Below are positions 63,004 through 64,000 of a DNA stretch of 64,000 nucleotides, piece after piece (positions within the stretch are counted from its first letter, which is position 1; the number at the start of each line of letters is the position of its first letter). A program made the translations under genes and the position numbers. The stretch comes from Paenimyroides marinum (GTDB taxonomy: Bacteria; Bacteroidota; Bacteroidia; Flavobacteriales; Flavobacteriaceae), in the NCBI RefSeq assembly GCF_900108395.1, contig NZ_FNXE01000005.1:1-64000 (forward strand), given 5' to 3'. The notes beneath the pieces were generated by a model. That model saw only the letters and a list, made by a program, of their open reading frames with translations. It searched no databases and was not told the DNA's origin.

Positions 63004-63716
63004 TACAATAGATGTTTTAGGGTTTTGTTGTTCTTTTTTAGTGCTTCTATCGGAAAAGGTTTATCGGTGTTGATAATGTCTTTCCATAGGTTTATAATGT
63101 TTGCTCTCGTCAAGTCTGCACACAACGAATGGCTGAAATAGCTGTTAAAAAAGTAGTCTTCCCAAGCCTGTATAAATTCCTCAACCGAAGCCGAATTTTT
63201 AATGTCGATACTGACCGTTCCCATACATACGTTGCCCTTTTCGTAGATATTGAAAAATGGTGCATAGTGCAAAGGCGTTTTCTCGGTGGGTCTGCGGTTG
63301 GTGGCAAGGGCAAAAACGGCAAGACTGCTTTTGTCCGCTACCCAAAGCATTGGCGATACTTGTGCCGTTCCGTTCGGTATGCCCAAACCATTGACAAAAT
63401 ACAACTGCCTTTGCTGTGCTTTGGTGTACCATATTACCGCACCTTTATCACTCGGATTGATATGCAGAATGTTGGTCGGTAAAATCCCCTTTGGCTTTAA
63501 AAACGCTCGGCTTCTTTCTTCATCGGTCTGCAAAGTCTTTGCTAACATTTCGGCTTCCTTTACGGTCAATGGGTGTGCATTTATTGGCGTTCCGCTCTCA
63601 TCCATATCGAAATGCTCTACATACATATCCGTTGTTTCCGTTCCTGTGGTTTCATAGAATACCAAAGCAGATTTAGGATAGTACAATGTGCCAAATTTGT
63701 CGGTTATGTCTTTCAT
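63003..63716 (-). CDS. PRTRC system protein B
   Basis: A 237-residue protein with the conserved AHPLTVKEAEMLAKTLQ, GAVIWYTKAQQRQLYFVNGLGIPNGTAQVSPMLWVADKSSLAVFAL and FNIYEKGNVCMGTVSIDI of PRTRC protein B. Function unknown. It overlaps the upstream gene by 4 bp (ATGA) and ThiF by 1 bp, so all three are one operon. Confidence 0.88.
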   Translation of the reverse strand: MKDITDKFGTLYYPKSALVFYETTGTETTDMYVEHFDMDESGTPINAHPLTVKEAEMLAKTLQTDEERSRAFLKPKGILPTNILHINPSDKGAVIWYTKAQQRQLYFVNGLGIPNGTAQVSPMLWVADKSSLAVFALATNRRPTEKTPLHYAPFFNIYEKGNVCMGTVSIDIKNSASVEEFIQAWEDYFFNSYFSHSLCADLTRANIINLWKDIINTDKPFPIEALKKNNKTLKHLL

Positions 63717-64000
63717 TTTTTTGTTTTATTAAAGTTGTTCAATACAATAAACAGGTCGTCCAATAAGTCAAACATTCGGTTTTCAAAATCAAGGTTTTTA
63801 CCCAAAGTGTTTTTTCCGTCAAAGGGTATGGAAATGCTCGGCTCTTCCATACGTCCGTATTCGTTCAACTCGTTGTTTATGCTTTCTACAACGCTGTTGT
63901 ACAACACGCCTTTTGTATCTGCAACAAATGAAATGTATTTCTCCATTGTGATGGCTTCTATTTCAATATCATCGTCATAGGGGTCTTGTTCGCTAATCGG
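63713..64000 (-). CDS. PRTRC operon protein, 5' partial
   Basis: The frame is open to the window edge (PISEQDPYDDDIEIEAITMEKYISF...), so the Met at 63946 may be internal and the gene probably starts beyond 64000. The visible 95 residues end in an acidic helical part (FENRMFDLLDDLFIVLNNFNKTKK). I cannot name the family with certainty; its place upstream of PRTRC B suggests a PRTRC component. Confidence 0.6.
   Translation of the reverse strand, partial: PISEQDPYDDDIEIEAITMEKYISFVADTKGVLYNSVVESINNELNEYGRMEEPSISIPFDGKNTLGKNLDFENRMFDLLDDLFIVLNNFNKTKK

Overview
The window is part of a large conjugative element (ICE or conjugative transposon, CTnDOT/Bacteroidetes type) from a member of the Bacteroidota, probably Sphingobacteriia or Flavobacteriia. 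The evidence is a near-complete Bacteroidetes tra operon (TraA, TraB, TraD, TraE, TraF, TraG, TraI to TraO and TraQ types), MobA/MobB/MobC genes, an RteC-type regulator, a DUF1896 gene, PRTRC genes, and promoters with the Bacteroidetes -7 element TAnnTTTG. No integrase, tRNA or rRNA gene was seen, so both element ends lie outside the window.

Layout. 1-9.4 kb: partial ORF6N protein, a HEPN-motif protein, DUF1896, a giant methylase-helicase resembling DarB, and RteC. 9.45-21.6 kb (minus strand): a TolC-RND-adaptor pump joined to a thiol-disulfide relay (three TlpA proteins, a DsbD split into two genes), a DsrE-like protein and a SoxB-like hydrolase. 21.7-30.7 kb (minus strand): a sulfide/persulfide oxidation island with a Crp/Fnr regulator, TauE/SafE exporter, type II sulfide:quinone reductase, two CstB-like persulfide dioxygenase-rhodaneses, a single-domain rhodanese, thioredoxin, a two-gene YeeE/YedE transporter and small Cys-rich membrane proteins. 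30.8-37.4 kb: mobC, then a DJ-1/epimerase/AraC cargo cassette, then mobB-mobA. 37.4-38.1 kb (705 bases without a gene): clustered inverted repeats (candidate oriT), a 20-bp direct-repeat operator and a 340-bp tract of strict 4-base periodicity. 38.1-53.8 kb: the tra operon, interrupted by a Gabija-like defence pair on the opposite strand. 53.9-60.3 kb: two excisionase-like HTH proteins, a DnaE-DinB pair with a LexA-like S24 repressor, and a structured leader RNA before a receiver-like protein. 60.3-64 kb: AbiH plus a GIY-YIG-like gene and part of a PRTRC operon. The 260 bases at 61937-62196 hold only weak hairpins and no gene I can support.

How the parts work together. The sulfur island should oxidise sulfide to persulfide and then to sulfite/thiosulfate and export the products. 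Four copies of a GTAAC-N4-GTTAC operator, each exactly 26 nt from the -7 TTTG, precede the Crp gene, tauE-sqr, the second persulfide dioxygenase operon and the first persulfide dioxygenase, so they look like one class II activated regulon. Separately, a 13-bp box repeated at 20-bp spacing precedes nearly every conjugation-related transcription unit and suggests one element-wide regulator. Defence-like cargo (HEPN, Gabija-like, AbiH) is visibly more AT-rich than the backbone and is always on the minus strand.
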